Assembly: GCF_000423725.1 (NCBI RefSeq)
Contig: NZ_AUIN01000014.1
Location: 62,001-126,000, forward strand
Origin: Streptococcus devriesei DSM 19639
Lineage (GTDB): Bacteria; Bacillota; Bacilli; Lactobacillales; Streptococcaceae
Direction: 5' to 3'
Length of the DNA: 64,000 nt
Shown here: one piece after another, positions 53,358 through 62,085 of the stretch
How positions within the stretch are numbered: position 1 is the first letter of the stretch
Layout: each line of letters opens with the position of its first letter
The notes under the pieces: generated by a model
The model's input: the letters and a program-made list of their open reading frames with translations, nothing else
Database searches by the model: none
What the model was told of the DNA's origin: nothing
Program-made: the position numbers and the translations under genes

Positions 53358-53402
53358 GCAAACCTAAAGTTATGTAGTGAACCAAGAAAGGATGGTGAAA
53401 AT

Positions 53403-54539
53403 ATGTTGGAAGAAATACCAGTCAGTATCTATCGGGGCGGCACCAGTAAAGGTGTCTTCATCGCTGACGAAGTACTGCCTGAGGATCAAAAGGCAAGAGA
53501 TAGGATCCTTCTGAAACTGATGGGAAGTCCGGATATAAGGCAAATCAACGGCTTAGGCGGAGCCGTATCCACAACAAGTAAGGTTGCTATTATTTCCAGA
53601 GAAGAAAAGGCTGACTGGGATGTCAATTATACTTTTGCCCAAGTGGCTGTTGATAAACCGGTGGTTTCTTACTCAGGAAACTGCGGCAATATTTCCTCTG
53701 CGGTAGGAATTTATGCGATTGAAAATCATCTGGTGGAAACAAGCTCGCCGGAAACAATGGTTCGTGTTTACAACACCAATACTAAAAAGGTTATCAATGA
53801 GTATATTCCTACACCCGATGGGAAACTCACCTATGAAGGAGACTTTGCCATTTCCGGTGTTCCGGGCAAGGGTCTTAAAATCGAGCTGCAGTTCGTCGAG
53901 CCTTCCGGCGCTTTCAGCGGCAAACTGCTGCCAACCGGCCATACCAAAGATACACTTGTTTTGAAAGATGGTCAAGAAGCAGTTGTTTCAATTGTTGACG
54001 CAGCTAATCCCTTAGTCTATGTTCGGGCAGAAGATTTGGGATTAGAAGGGACAGAAACGCCTGAGATGATTGACAGTGATCCTGATCTTTTAGCCAGACT
54101 GGAGGAGATCAGAGGGAGAGCAGCACAGCTGATGGGACTTATTGATAAGCTTGAAGACAGTGCGGTTCTTACTCCGGGGGTACCAAAACTAACCATTGTT
54201 TCGGCTCCCAAAACCTATGTCACCACAGAAAAGGAAACAATTGACGGAGCAGATTTTGATATTGCTGTCAGAATGATGAGCATGCAAAAAGCGCATAAAT
54301 CTATTGCGCTGACAGGAGCATTATGTACCGGTGCAGCCAGTAAAATTAAAGGAACCATTCCTTACGAAATCGTTAATAAACCATCAGCTAATCAATTAGA
54401 AATTGCCCACAGCAGCGGTAAGATTTCGGTTTCAATTGATTATGAAACTACCAATGATAAAACTCTGATAAAATCTGTTTCAAGTTATCGAACAGCCAGA
54501 AAAATTATGGTAGGAACAGCATTTATTGAGGAGGATTAG
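53403..54539 (+). CDS. PrpF family tricarboxylate isomerase
   Basis: A 378-residue protein of the PrpF family (diaminopimelate-epimerase fold). Members move a double bond or invert aconitate-like acids: 2-methylaconitate isomerase, 4-oxalomesaconate tautomerase and bacterial aconitate isomerase. The start IPVSIYRGGTSKGVFIADE and YSGNCGNISSAVGIYAIEN, with its Cys, are the family signature. GGATGGTGA precedes the ATG. It sits between a PrpD-like dehydratase and a CitMHS transporter, which suggests conversion between cis- and trans-aconitate. Bacillus thuringiensis couples such an isomerase to a transporter for trans-aconitate. Confidence 0.85.
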   Translation: MLEEIPVSIYRGGTSKGVFIADEVLPEDQKARDRILLKLMGSPDIRQINGLGGAVSTTSKVAIISREEKADWDVNYTFAQVAVDKPVVSYSGNCGNISSAVGIYAIENHLVETSSPETMVRVYNTNTKKVINEYIPTPDGKLTYEGDFAISGVPGKGLKIELQFVEPSGAFSGKLLPTGHTKDTLVLKDGQEAVVSIVDAANPLVYVRAEDLGLEGTETPEMIDSDPDLLARLEEIRGRAAQLMGLIDKLEDSAVLTPGVPKLTIVSAPKTYVTTEKETIDGADFDIAVRMMSMQKAHKSIALTGALCTGAASKIKGTIPYEIVNKPSANQLEIAHSSGKISVSIDYETTNDKTLIKSVSSYRTARKIMVGTAFIEED

Positions 54540-54542
54540 GCG

Positions 54543-55901
54543 ATGTTAGCACTGCTTGGATATTTAATGATTATTCTGTTTATGGTCTTGCTTCTGACAA
54601 AGAAAATCAGCCCCTTTGTCGGCTTGATCCTAGTTCCGACCATTTTTGGAATTGTTGCGGCTCTTTTTAAGGGAGCACCTGTACTAAAGGCCTTCGAGTG
54701 GATTTATGAAGGACTTTATTATGCGGTTGCAGGCTCCGGTAAGATTACTACCGGGGTAGCGCCGACCATTACTCTTTTACTCTTTGCCATTTTGTATTTC
54801 TCTGTAATGCTGGATGTGGGTCTCTTTGATCCGCTGGCAGTCATGATGATTAAGTGGGCAAAGGGTGACCCTATGAAGATTACCATTGCCTCAGCTGTTA
54901 TCACCTTAGCTGTCTCTTTAGACGGTGACGGAACGACAACGGTTCTGATTGTAACCGCTGCCATGCTGATGCTGTTTAAGAAAATGGGAATGAAGCAGAT
55001 TTATCTGGCCGCCATCATCGGCTTTGGTAATTCTGTTATGAACCTGGTTCCCTGGAGCGGTCCTATGGCGCGGGCAATGCCTGTTTTAAATATCGGCCCT
55101 AAAGAATTTTTGCTGCCCGTTTTACCAGGAATGTTTGTCGCTGCGCTTTTGGGTCTTTTTCAAGCCTATACCTATGGGAAAAGAGAAAGAAAAAGACTGG
55201 GTTATGTTCCCGGCAAGGGAATCCTGACAGAAAGCGAAACGACGGGTATTATTAATGATGTAACTCTGACCAATGTTGAATATAAGCGGCCTAAATTAAT
55301 CTATTTCAATCTTTTTTTGACCTTGGCGATTATGGTCTTATTGATTATGGATTTGATTAACGGCGGTATCTTATTCTTGCTGGGGACAGCCATTGCTTTA
55401 ATTGTTAACTATCAGGATTTATCTCTCCAAAACTCTCGCTTGTTAGCCAATGGTGCAGAAGCTTTGGGTCCTGTTTCCCTGGTCTTTGGTGCCGGAGTTA
55501 TTATGGGGGTTCTCAATGGAAGCGGCATGAGCAGTGCGATTGCTCATCAGTTGGTATCCATGATTCCGCAGAGTCTCGGCGGCTATATTCCGCTGATTTT
55601 GGCTCTGATTTCTTTACCGGGTCTCTTTTTCCTGCCAAATGACGCCTTCTATTTTGGACTCCTGCCGGTTATTGCTCCTATAGCTTATTCTTACGGAGCA
55701 ACACCTGTTGAAGTCGGAGTAGCTTCACTTATGGGACAGGCTGTCAGATTTGCCAGCCCTTTGGTTGCCTTTCTTTATGTATTGGTTGATAGAACCGAGG
55801 TCAGCTTTATCGACTATCAAAAAGAATACTTAAAGTGGGGTCTGCTGAGTTTTGTCTTGCAGACATTAACCGCCGTATTGACTGGAGCTATTCCGATTTA
55901 A
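54543..55901 (+). CDS. CitMHS family citrate/tricarboxylate transporter
   Basis: A 452-residue membrane protein with about twelve helices, of the CitMHS family, which carries citrate bound to a divalent metal together with protons. Characteristic regions are AVSLDGDGTTTVLIVTAAML, FGNSVMNLVPWSGPMARAMP and the C-terminal LGATPVEVGVASLMGQAVRF-like block (YGATPVEVGVASLMGQAVRF). It starts three bases after the isomerase stop. Its stop codon overlaps that of the convergent LysR gene. The transported acid is probably citrate or aconitate. Direction of transport is not evident. Confidence 0.87.
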   Translation: MLALLGYLMIILFMVLLLTKKISPFVGLILVPTIFGIVAALFKGAPVLKAFEWIYEGLYYAVAGSGKITTGVAPTITLLLFAILYFSVMLDVGLFDPLAVMMIKWAKGDPMKITIASAVITLAVSLDGDGTTTVLIVTAAMLMLFKKMGMKQIYLAAIIGFGNSVMNLVPWSGPMARAMPVLNIGPKEFLLPVLPGMFVAALLGLFQAYTYGKRERKRLGYVPGKGILTESETTGIINDVTLTNVEYKRPKLIYFNLFLTLAIMVLLIMDLINGGILFLLGTAIALIVNYQDLSLQNSRLLANGAEALGPVSLVFGAGVIMGVLNGSGMSSAIAHQLVSMIPQSLGGYIPLILALISLPGLFFLPNDAFYFGLLPVIAPIAYSYGATPVEVGVASLMGQAVRFASPLVAFLYVLVDRTEVSFIDYQKEYLKWGLLSFVLQTLTAVLTGAIPI

Positions 55902-56803
55902 ATGGATTTTTTACAAATATCAATAAAGGATTTGGCAAAGAAAGGCAGACTGCGATTCTTTCGATAAGCAACGATTAAATCGACATAAACCTTATCTTTA
56001 AGAGAGAAAAAGCGAATCTTATTTCCAATGCTGAGATGCTTGGTGTGAGAAGCATTGACAAAACAGACGCCAAAATTATTGGCAACTAAGTTAATAGCCG
56101 TTTCGATATTTCTGGTTGCCAGCACTCGCTGAGGCTGAAAATGATTTTTGGCAAAAATATCATCTGCTACCTGTCTTGAAAATTGATCGGGCTGGTGCAA
56201 GATAAAGAGCTCGTCAGCCAGCAGATGCAAATCTAAAGAAGGGTAGGATTCGTGATTATCATACCTGCCAAATTTACTTAAGGGGTGCTCAACAGGAAGG
56301 GCCAATAAAATCTCTTCAGATTTTATTTTCTCAATTTCCTGCTGACGCCCCTCTTTTGTGCGATTCATCAAAGCGAGATCAACATCGCCGTTTTCAATCA
56401 AATGCGAAAAGGTCTTAGAAGAGGATTCATTTAGCTGAATCTCGACATTGGGGAACTGTTCATGAAATTTTGGCAGTAAGACAGGCACTAAATAAGAGCT
56501 TCTCAGCAAGGGAATAGCCAGTCTCAGGCGGCCAAACTTGTTATCAAGGACATTTTGCATGGTATCGTTAAAATTTTCTTGGATACGCAGAATTTGCAGG
56601 CCATACTTTAGAAACTCCTCACCTAGATAGGTCAGTTCTAATTTTTTGCCGTGCTGCACAAACACATCAAAGCCCAGCCGCTGCTGCATATTTTTAATAT
56701 AGGTGCTCAGCGAGGGCTGGGTGATGTAGAGTGCCTGGGCAGCCTTGGTGACACTGCCTTTATCAACAATTGCTTTGACGTATTCAATATCTCTGATTTC
56801 CAT
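55898..56803 (-). CDS. LysR-type transcriptional regulator
   Basis: A 301-residue LysR-family regulator. The N-terminal helix-turn-helix is VTKAAQALYITQPSLSTYIK, followed by the linker helix and the two-part ligand-binding domain (residues about 90-300). The start at 56803 (MEIRDIEYVKAIV) has GAGG upstream and gives normal family length; an upstream ATG would add 17 residues. It is convergent with the CitMHS operon and the only regulator beside it, so it probably senses a tricarboxylate and acts on the promoter at 51863, though that is four kilobases away. Confidence 0.88.
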   Translation of the reverse strand: MEIRDIEYVKAIVDKGSVTKAAQALYITQPSLSTYIKNMQQRLGFDVFVQHGKKLELTYLGEEFLKYGLQILRIQENFNDTMQNVLDNKFGRLRLAIPLLRSSYLVPVLLPKFHEQFPNVEIQLNESSSKTFSHLIENGDVDLALMNRTKEGRQQEIEKIKSEEILLALPVEHPLSKFGRYDNHESYPSLDLHLLADELFILHQPDQFSRQVADDIFAKNHFQPQRVLATRNIETAINLVANNFGVCFVNASHTKHLSIGNKIRFFSLKDKVYVDLIVAYRKNRSLPFFAKSFIDICKKSI

Positions 56804-56842
56804 AAACTGCCTCTTCCAGTGGTTTAATCTGACTTTGTCTTT

Positions 56843-56848
56843 ATTATA
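56843..56848 (-). promoter_or_regulatory. Extended -10 promoter of the LysR gene
   Basis: TATAAT on the minus strand preceded by TGT, 39 bases before the LysR start. No good -35 box is seen. Confidence 0.55.
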
Positions 56849-56878
56849 ACACATGATGACAGCCGAATGACAACCGTA

Positions 56879-56907
56879 TTGAAAAGGCTTTCAAAAAATG
56901 ATAGAAT
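56879..56907 (+). promoter_or_regulatory. Promoter of the lipoprotein gene
   Basis: TTGAAA and TAGAAT are 17 bases apart, 36 bases before the ATG. Confidence 0.65.
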
Positions 56908-56943
56908 AAAAATACAGAGGCGGCTCCTCTTTGGAAGGGAGAA

Positions 56944-57744
56944 ATGATGAAGAAAAAATACTCTATTTTATTAACTGTTTTGACAGCTCTGCTGTTATTG
57001 GCTGGCTGCCTTCCTCCGCGTTTAGAAAGCAGCAAGAAAAGTCAGCAGGAGGTCAATAAGACCGCTAAGAAGATGTCTGTTGAAGACTTTTTTGATAAGG
57101 TTGAAAAGGCCAATGACGCTATCGAAACAGTGCATTTTAATATGGACACAGACGTTACTTCGAACGGTCATAAAAGTCAGCACATGACGGCTGATTTAGG
57201 CTATAACAGTTCCGGTGACATTATTGAAAGAGCCAATGTCGTTATTGATGAGACGGTCAATGGCAGCAATCGCTATCAGGAAATTATAGGGGACAAAAAC
57301 AAAGCTCAGGTGCGCAGTTCAAAAGACGGCAACTGGCGTTCAGCCACACCTGACGGCCGATATACCATCAATCCCAGTTACTTTAATTTCTTAAAAGTTC
57401 TCTATTCTATGGAAGATGATCTGGTTCTCAAACAAAGCGGCAGTGAGTATAAGCTGACTTTACGCAGTCAAAACGTAGATATCGTTTCTTTATTTAGGGA
57501 AGAACTGAATCTTTATGTCAGAGGAATCAGCCAGAGCGAATTGAAAAAAGACTTTGAAGTGACCTTTGATAAGAAGACTTTTTATCTGAAAGACTTCGAC
57601 TTGCAGCTGTCCTATAGCGGGAACAAAGGGAAGCTTGATTTAGAAGCAGACGGAACATTTTCAAAATGGAATAAGGTGAAAGATTCACAATTTTCAGTGA
57701 CGGATGTAAATTCTGATAATCCTGATGATTCCGGCTCCATTTAA
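56944..57744 (+). CDS. Lipoprotein of unknown function
   Basis: A 266-residue exported lipoprotein. The signal peptide ends in the lipobox LLLAGC, with the lipid-carrying Cys at residue 22. The mature protein begins with a Lys/Ser-rich linker and continues with alternating beta strands (IETVHFNMDTDVTS, GDIIERANVVID, YKLTLRSQNVDIV, LDLEADGTFSKW), suggesting a LolA/LppX-like beta fold. I cannot name the family with certainty. Either of two adjacent ATG codons may be the start; GGAAGGGAG lies upstream. It is monocistronic, convergent with dacA, with a terminator between. Confidence 0.82.
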   Translation: MMKKKYSILLTVLTALLLLAGCLPPRLESSKKSQQEVNKTAKKMSVEDFFDKVEKANDAIETVHFNMDTDVTSNGHKSQHMTADLGYNSSGDIIERANVVIDETVNGSNRYQEIIGDKNKAQVRSSKDGNWRSATPDGRYTINPSYFNFLKVLYSMEDDLVLKQSGSEYKLTLRSQNVDIVSLFREELNLYVRGISQSELKKDFEVTFDKKTFYLKDFDLQLSYSGNKGKLDLEADGTFSKWNKVKDSQFSVTDVNSDNPDDSGSI

Positions 57745-57761
57745 GAGACCGCTTATCAATT

Positions 57762-57807
57762 AAAAAGAGCAGGCAGAGTGTTTTTTAACTCTTTGCCTGC
57801 TCTTTTT
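57762..57807. terminator. Terminator between the lipoprotein gene and dacA
   Basis: AAAAAGAGCAGGCA plus GAGT pairs with ACTC plus TTTGCCTGCTCTTTTT, with one bulge. Flanking A and T runs suit both directions. Confidence 0.88.
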
Positions 57808-57848
57808 GCAGTTAATCGTTTATTTCCCAGCAAGGACTCTAGCATTCA

Positions 57849-59090
57849 CTAAAGTTTCTCATTGACATACCGAACAAAATGATTCCACCAAACTTTAAGG
57901 AAGAAGCTGCGCTTAACCTCGGTTTTAGCAACCAATTTCACAGTTGGCGGAGAATCAAGATAGCCCTGTCCGACCAGACTGCTGTCTTTAAAGCTGGCTT
58001 TCCCGATAAGCTGTCCTTTTTTCACCGCTGCAATATAGCCTTCTTTTTTCGAATTAATAGTCACAGTATTCTTTTTGTCGCTCAGTTTATTCTGGATGAC
58101 GACGAAATCTTCTTTGGCGACAGCAGGAACGCTGCTTTTTTTGCCGTCAATGACTTTGGCTGTGCTGTTTTTGTAGCTTTGCCCCTTGCGAATTACTGTT
58201 GTTTTCTCGTAAGTATTGCTGACATAATTGAGCAAATCATTGGTTGCTTTGAAACGGGCAGAGTCATCTGTATCAGAATTATCTGCATTCAAGACAACCG
58301 AAATGATACGCATGCCGTTTTCATTACTGGTAGCGACAAAAGAGGCTCCCGCAAATTCTGTTGTTCCTGTTTTAAGACCGTCAACTCCTTCGCGTGCATA
58401 AGGCATGTTAGGCAGCATGTAATTGTAAGTGTCCATTTTAGTGCCGGCAAAATCACCGCTCGTTTTTTTAGTGATTTTTAAAATCTGAGGAAAGACTTTA
58501 ATTAAATGACGCGCAATAATAGCCACATCCTTGGCACTCATGGTGTTTTCCTCGTCAGAATTGGATCCGGGATAGATATGATCGCCTAAAAGTTTATTAT
58601 TGAGTCCGGAAGCATTGACGAGTTTGGCATCTGTAATTCCCCAGTCCTGAAGCTGTTTTTTCATCATATCCACAAATCTGGGTTCTGTCCCGCCGACTTT
58701 TTCAGCTAAGGCAATGGCTGCGCTGTTAGCACTGGCAATCATGGCTGCATCTACTAATTGCTTAACGGTATATTCTCTGGCTTCCATAGGGACATTGCTG
58801 GCACTGTAATCAGTTGTCAGCCCGTAAGGGTAATTAGAAATTTTAACCTTAGTGTCCCAAGTCAGATCTCCGGCCTTGATTTCTTTATAGACAAGATAGA
58901 CCGTTAAAATTTTAGTAATAGAGGCAATACCGGCAGGACTTGCGGCATCCTTTTCATAAAGAATTTTACCGGTATCGGCTTCAACAGCGATGGCATGTTT
59001 AGCAGCAACATCAAACTGTTCCTCGGCTCTGGCTTGAAAGCTAAGGAGAGACAGAAAGAGCAGTACTAGGCATAAAATCTTTTTCATCAT
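57849..59090 (-). CDS. dacA: D-alanyl-D-alanine carboxypeptidase (PBP3/DacA)
   Basis: A 413-residue low-molecular-weight penicillin-binding protein that trims the terminal D-Ala of peptidoglycan stems and so limits cross-linking. A signal peptide (residues 1-22) precedes the S11 peptidase domain with SxxK in GIASITKILTVY, SxN in MIASANSAAIAL, and KTG in VDGLKTGTTEFAG. A beta-rich domain follows, and the C-terminal amphipathic segment FFLKVWWNHFVRYVNEKL anchors it to the membrane. It is a single gene. Two ATG codons are adjacent at the start. Confidence 0.95.
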   Translation of the reverse strand: MMKKILCLVLLFLSLLSFQARAEEQFDVAAKHAIAVEADTGKILYEKDAASPAGIASITKILTVYLVYKEIKAGDLTWDTKVKISNYPYGLTTDYSASNVPMEAREYTVKQLVDAAMIASANSAAIALAEKVGGTEPRFVDMMKKQLQDWGITDAKLVNASGLNNKLLGDHIYPGSNSDEENTMSAKDVAIIARHLIKVFPQILKITKKTSGDFAGTKMDTYNYMLPNMPYAREGVDGLKTGTTEFAGASFVATSNENGMRIISVVLNADNSDTDDSARFKATNDLLNYVSNTYEKTTVIRKGQSYKNSTAKVIDGKKSSVPAVAKEDFVVIQNKLSDKKNTVTINSKKEGYIAAVKKGQLIGKASFKDSSLVGQGYLDSPPTVKLVAKTEVKRSFFLKVWWNHFVRYVNEKL

Positions 59091-59322
59091 AAGTTTAATT
59101 ATAGCATATTTTATAAGGAAAAAACTCTCCTTTAAAACTTATCAGACCTTGATATGAACTACAGACTGCGGAGAAATAAAATTTTGCGGACAAACAAAGC
59201 TGGCAAAAGGCTGAGAGAATAAAAAAATTTTTTGAGGAACCAGTAGAAAACATCGGGTCAAATCCCTTGCTTAAAACGCTTTCCAGACTTTTTAAAGGAG
59301 TGGCAGCTGATTTTTTGAAAGC
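59091..59322. other. Gap between dacA and the oppA promoter
   Basis: This stretch holds the promoter side of dacA and an AT-rich region with AAAAAAATTTTTTGAG. No gene, tRNA or clear operator is visible. Confidence 0.4.
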
Positions 59323-59351
59323 TTGCTAAAAAGATTAAAATAAGATAAAAT
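59323..59351 (+). promoter_or_regulatory. Promoter of the opp operon
   Basis: TTGCTA and TAAAAT are 17 bases apart, 58 bases before the oppA ATG. TTGAAA eight bases further up with TAAAAT at 59336 is an alternative. Confidence 0.55.
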
Positions 59352-59409
59352 ATTTGTGACATTATTTTTAAATTTCAACTCGTTGAAGGATAAAAAAGGA
59401 GAGACTATT

Positions 59410-61059
59410 ATGTTAGAAATAAAGAAAAGTACATGGAAACATGTCGGCCTGGGCTTAGTTGCCTTGGCATCGGCTGCTGCTTTGGCAGCCTGCGGCAATG
59501 GCAGCAAACAGTCATCAAAAGATGAAATCAATTGGTATTTCCGTACAGAAATCAACTCTTTGGACATTTCTAAGAGTACAGATACTTACTCTGGGACCGT
59601 TATCGGAAATTCAGGAAGCAATCTGCTTCGTGTGAATGCTAAAGGAAAAACTGTTCCTGACTTGGCCAAAAAAGTTGAGGTGTCAAAAGACGGCCTGACT
59701 TATACGGCCACACTGCGTAAGGGTATCAAATGGTCAGACGGCAGTGCCATTACGGCTAAAGACTTTGTTTATTCATGGCAGCGTATCATTGACCCCAAGA
59801 CAGCTTCTGAGTACTCAAATTTAGCGCTTGATTCACATGTTAAAAATGCTAAGGCTATTAACAGCGGAAAAATAACAGATCTCAATGCCTTGGGTGTCAA
59901 AGCTAAGGGCAATAAAGTTATCTTTACCTTGGAAACACCAACTCCGCAAATGGAATATCTCCTTGCCTTCACGAGCTTTATGCCGCAAAAAGAAGAATTT
60001 GTCAATAAGGTCGGCAAGAAATACGGAACAAATTCTGACAGTCAGATCTATTCAGGACCTTACATTGCAACAGGCTGGAATGGAACCAACGGCAGCTACA
60101 AGCTTAAAAAGAATAAATACTATTGGAATGCTGACAAAGTTAAGACAAAAGTCATTAACATCCAAACCGTTAAGAAACCGGAAACTGCTGTTCAGATGTA
60201 CAAGCGCGGTGAGCTGGATATGGCAGAAATTTCCAACACACCGGCTCTTTACAAGGCTAATAAAAACAACAAAGACGTTGTTAATATTTATGAAGCTGTA
60301 ACAACTTACTTTGAATATAACCAAACAGGTGCCAACAAGGCTCTGTCAAATAAGAAAATCCGTCAGGCGCTTAGCTACGCTACTAACCGTAAGGCTTATG
60401 TTGATACCGTTGTTCCGACAGGTTCACGTGCAGCAACCGGTTTAGCACCTTACAAACTCGCTGAAGTTGACGGTAAGGATTTATCAAAAGAAGTAGCGCC
60501 CGGCTATAGCTATGATGTAGACAAAGCTAAACAACTTTTCAAAGAAGGTCTGCAGGAAATCGGTCAGACATCAGTGAAGTTTACCATTACTTCTGATGCG
60601 GATTCACCAACAGCCAAGGCTGGTCTTGACTACATCAAAGGTGCTTGGGAAAAAGCACTGCCAGGTTTAACAATCGAAGAAAAACTTGTTCCTTTCAAAC
60701 AACGCCTGCAAGATTCAAAAACACAAAACTTTGATATTGTGATGTCGCTCTGGGGCGGGGACTATCCGGAAGGTTCAACTTTCTACAGTCTTTTCACCAG
60801 CAAGTCTTCACAAAATAATGGTAAATTCTCAAATCCTGCTTATGACCAAGCTTATGAAAAAGCTGTGACGACTGATGCTTTAGATCCTGCAAAAGCAGCT
60901 GCAGACTACAAAGCAGCAGAAAAAGCTTTATTTGACGAAGCCAATGTTAACCCAATTTACTTCCGCAGCATGAAGGGCTTGCAAAATCCTAGTATCAAAG
61001 GCTTAATCCGCAGCTCTACAGGACTAAATGTAGACTTTACTTATGCTTATAAAAAATAA
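59410..61059 (+). CDS. oppA: Oligopeptide-binding lipoprotein OppA
   Basis: A 549-residue peptide-binding lipoprotein of the SBP family 5. The lipobox is LAAC with Cys28. The binding fold is recognised by YFRTEINSLDISKSTDTYSG, KGIKWSDGSAITAKDFVYSWQRI and NFDIVMSLWGGDYPEGS. It captures short peptides as amino acid source and, in streptococci, signalling peptides. The ATG at 59410 follows AAAGGAG by ten bases. It is followed by a terminator-like hairpin before oppB, so oppA mRNA is probably more abundant than the rest. Confidence 0.95.
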   Translation: MLEIKKSTWKHVGLGLVALASAAALAACGNGSKQSSKDEINWYFRTEINSLDISKSTDTYSGTVIGNSGSNLLRVNAKGKTVPDLAKKVEVSKDGLTYTATLRKGIKWSDGSAITAKDFVYSWQRIIDPKTASEYSNLALDSHVKNAKAINSGKITDLNALGVKAKGNKVIFTLETPTPQMEYLLAFTSFMPQKEEFVNKVGKKYGTNSDSQIYSGPYIATGWNGTNGSYKLKKNKYYWNADKVKTKVINIQTVKKPETAVQMYKRGELDMAEISNTPALYKANKNNKDVVNIYEAVTTYFEYNQTGANKALSNKKIRQALSYATNRKAYVDTVVPTGSRAATGLAPYKLAEVDGKDLSKEVAPGYSYDVDKAKQLFKEGLQEIGQTSVKFTITSDADSPTAKAGLDYIKGAWEKALPGLTIEEKLVPFKQRLQDSKTQNFDIVMSLWGGDYPEGSTFYSLFTSKSSQNNGKFSNPAYDQAYEKAVTTDALDPAKAAADYKAAEKALFDEANVNPIYFRSMKGLQNPSIKGLIRSSTGLNVDFTYAYKK

Positions 61060-61089
61060 GGCTTAAGATAAGGACAATTTCACACATGG

Positions 61090-61120
61090 CAAGGATTGGC
61101 TTAGGCCAGTTCTTGTTTTT
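61090..61120 (+). terminator. Partial terminator between oppA and oppB
   Basis: CAAGGATTGGC pairs with GCCAGTTCTTG (eleven pairs, two of them G-U) around TTAG, followed by TTTTT. Read-through must occur, since oppB has no promoter of its own that I can see. Confidence 0.72.
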
Positions 61121-61144
61121 ATTGGGAAAAGCTCCAATAAAAAC
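61115..61144 (+). other. Second hairpin overlapping the terminator T-run
   Basis: GTTTTTATTGG and CCAATAAAAAC form a perfect eleven-base-pair stem. It uses the T-run of the preceding terminator, so the two structures interact and could set the termination level or protect the oppA 3' end. Confidence 0.6.
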
Positions 61145-61160
61145 CAAGAAAAGGAACATT

Positions 61161-62075
61161 ATGCTTAAATATATTCTTAAACGTATAGGAATTCTTTTGC
61201 TGACCTTATTTATAGTTGTCACCATTACTTTCTTTCTCATGAAGGCGATGAAAGGGACTCCTTTTAATAATCCTAAATTAACCCCGGAAGCCATCGCTGC
61301 CTTGAATGTGCAGTATGGGCTCGATAAGCCTGAGTGGCAGCAGTATTTAATTTATTTGAAAAATGTCTTTACCGGCGATTTAGGGACAAGTTTTCAGTAT
61401 GTCAACCAACCGGTAACGACCTTGATTGTTCAAAGATTGGGCATTTCTGCTCAGCTCGGGCTACAGGCCTTGATTTTAGGCGTGGGTCTGGGCTTGATCG
61501 TTGGAGCTCTTTCTGCGCGGCACCAAAATGATAAAATTGACGGTTTTTTAAGCGTTATTTCAACGCTGGGATACTCTGTTCCGTCTTTCATCTTGGCAGT
61601 TTTCCTGCTCAATATACTGGGTTATCGTCTTCAGTTTCTGCCGGTTTCAGGCTGGGGCAGCATTTCTCAAACCATCTTGCCGACTTTGGCCCTGTCCTTC
61701 AATCCATTTGCAGTGACAACGCGCTTTGTCAGAAGTGAGATGATTGAAGCCTTGAATTCGGATTATATCCAGCTGGCGAGGGCTAAGGGACTGACAGACC
61801 GTCAGGTAGCCAATCGTCACGCCTATCGTAATTCCATGATTCCTGTTTTAACCTTAGTGGGCCCTATGGCTGCTAACCTGTTGACAGGTTCGGTCTTGAT
61901 TGAAAGAATATTTTCTATCCCGGGAATCGGTGAGCAGTTTGTCAATTCGATTCCATCAAATGACTATCCTGTTATTATGGGAACAACCATTGTCTATGCG
62001 GTGATGCTGATGGGGATGATTTTATTGACTGATATTATCACCAGCATCGTTGATCCGCGTGTTCGGCTGCAGTAA
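61161..62075 (+). CDS. oppB: Oligopeptide ABC transporter permease OppB
   Basis: A 304-residue permease with about six helices. The N-terminal YILKRIGILLLTLFIVVTIT helix and the loop LNSDYIQLARAKGLTDRQV, which docks the ATPases, are typical of OppB/DppB, with the C-terminal NLLTGSVLIERIFSIPGIGE block. The ATG at 61161 follows AAAGGAA; the frame is open upstream to 61086 but that part runs through the hairpins. It is followed by oppC after ten bases. Confidence 0.95.
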   Translation: MLKYILKRIGILLLTLFIVVTITFFLMKAMKGTPFNNPKLTPEAIAALNVQYGLDKPEWQQYLIYLKNVFTGDLGTSFQYVNQPVTTLIVQRLGISAQLGLQALILGVGLGLIVGALSARHQNDKIDGFLSVISTLGYSVPSFILAVFLLNILGYRLQFLPVSGWGSISQTILPTLALSFNPFAVTTRFVRSEMIEALNSDYIQLARAKGLTDRQVANRHAYRNSMIPVLTLVGPMAANLLTGSVLIERIFSIPGIGEQFVNSIPSNDYPVIMGTTIVYAVMLMGMILLTDIITSIVDPRVRLQ

Positions 62076-62085
62076 GGAGAGTAAC

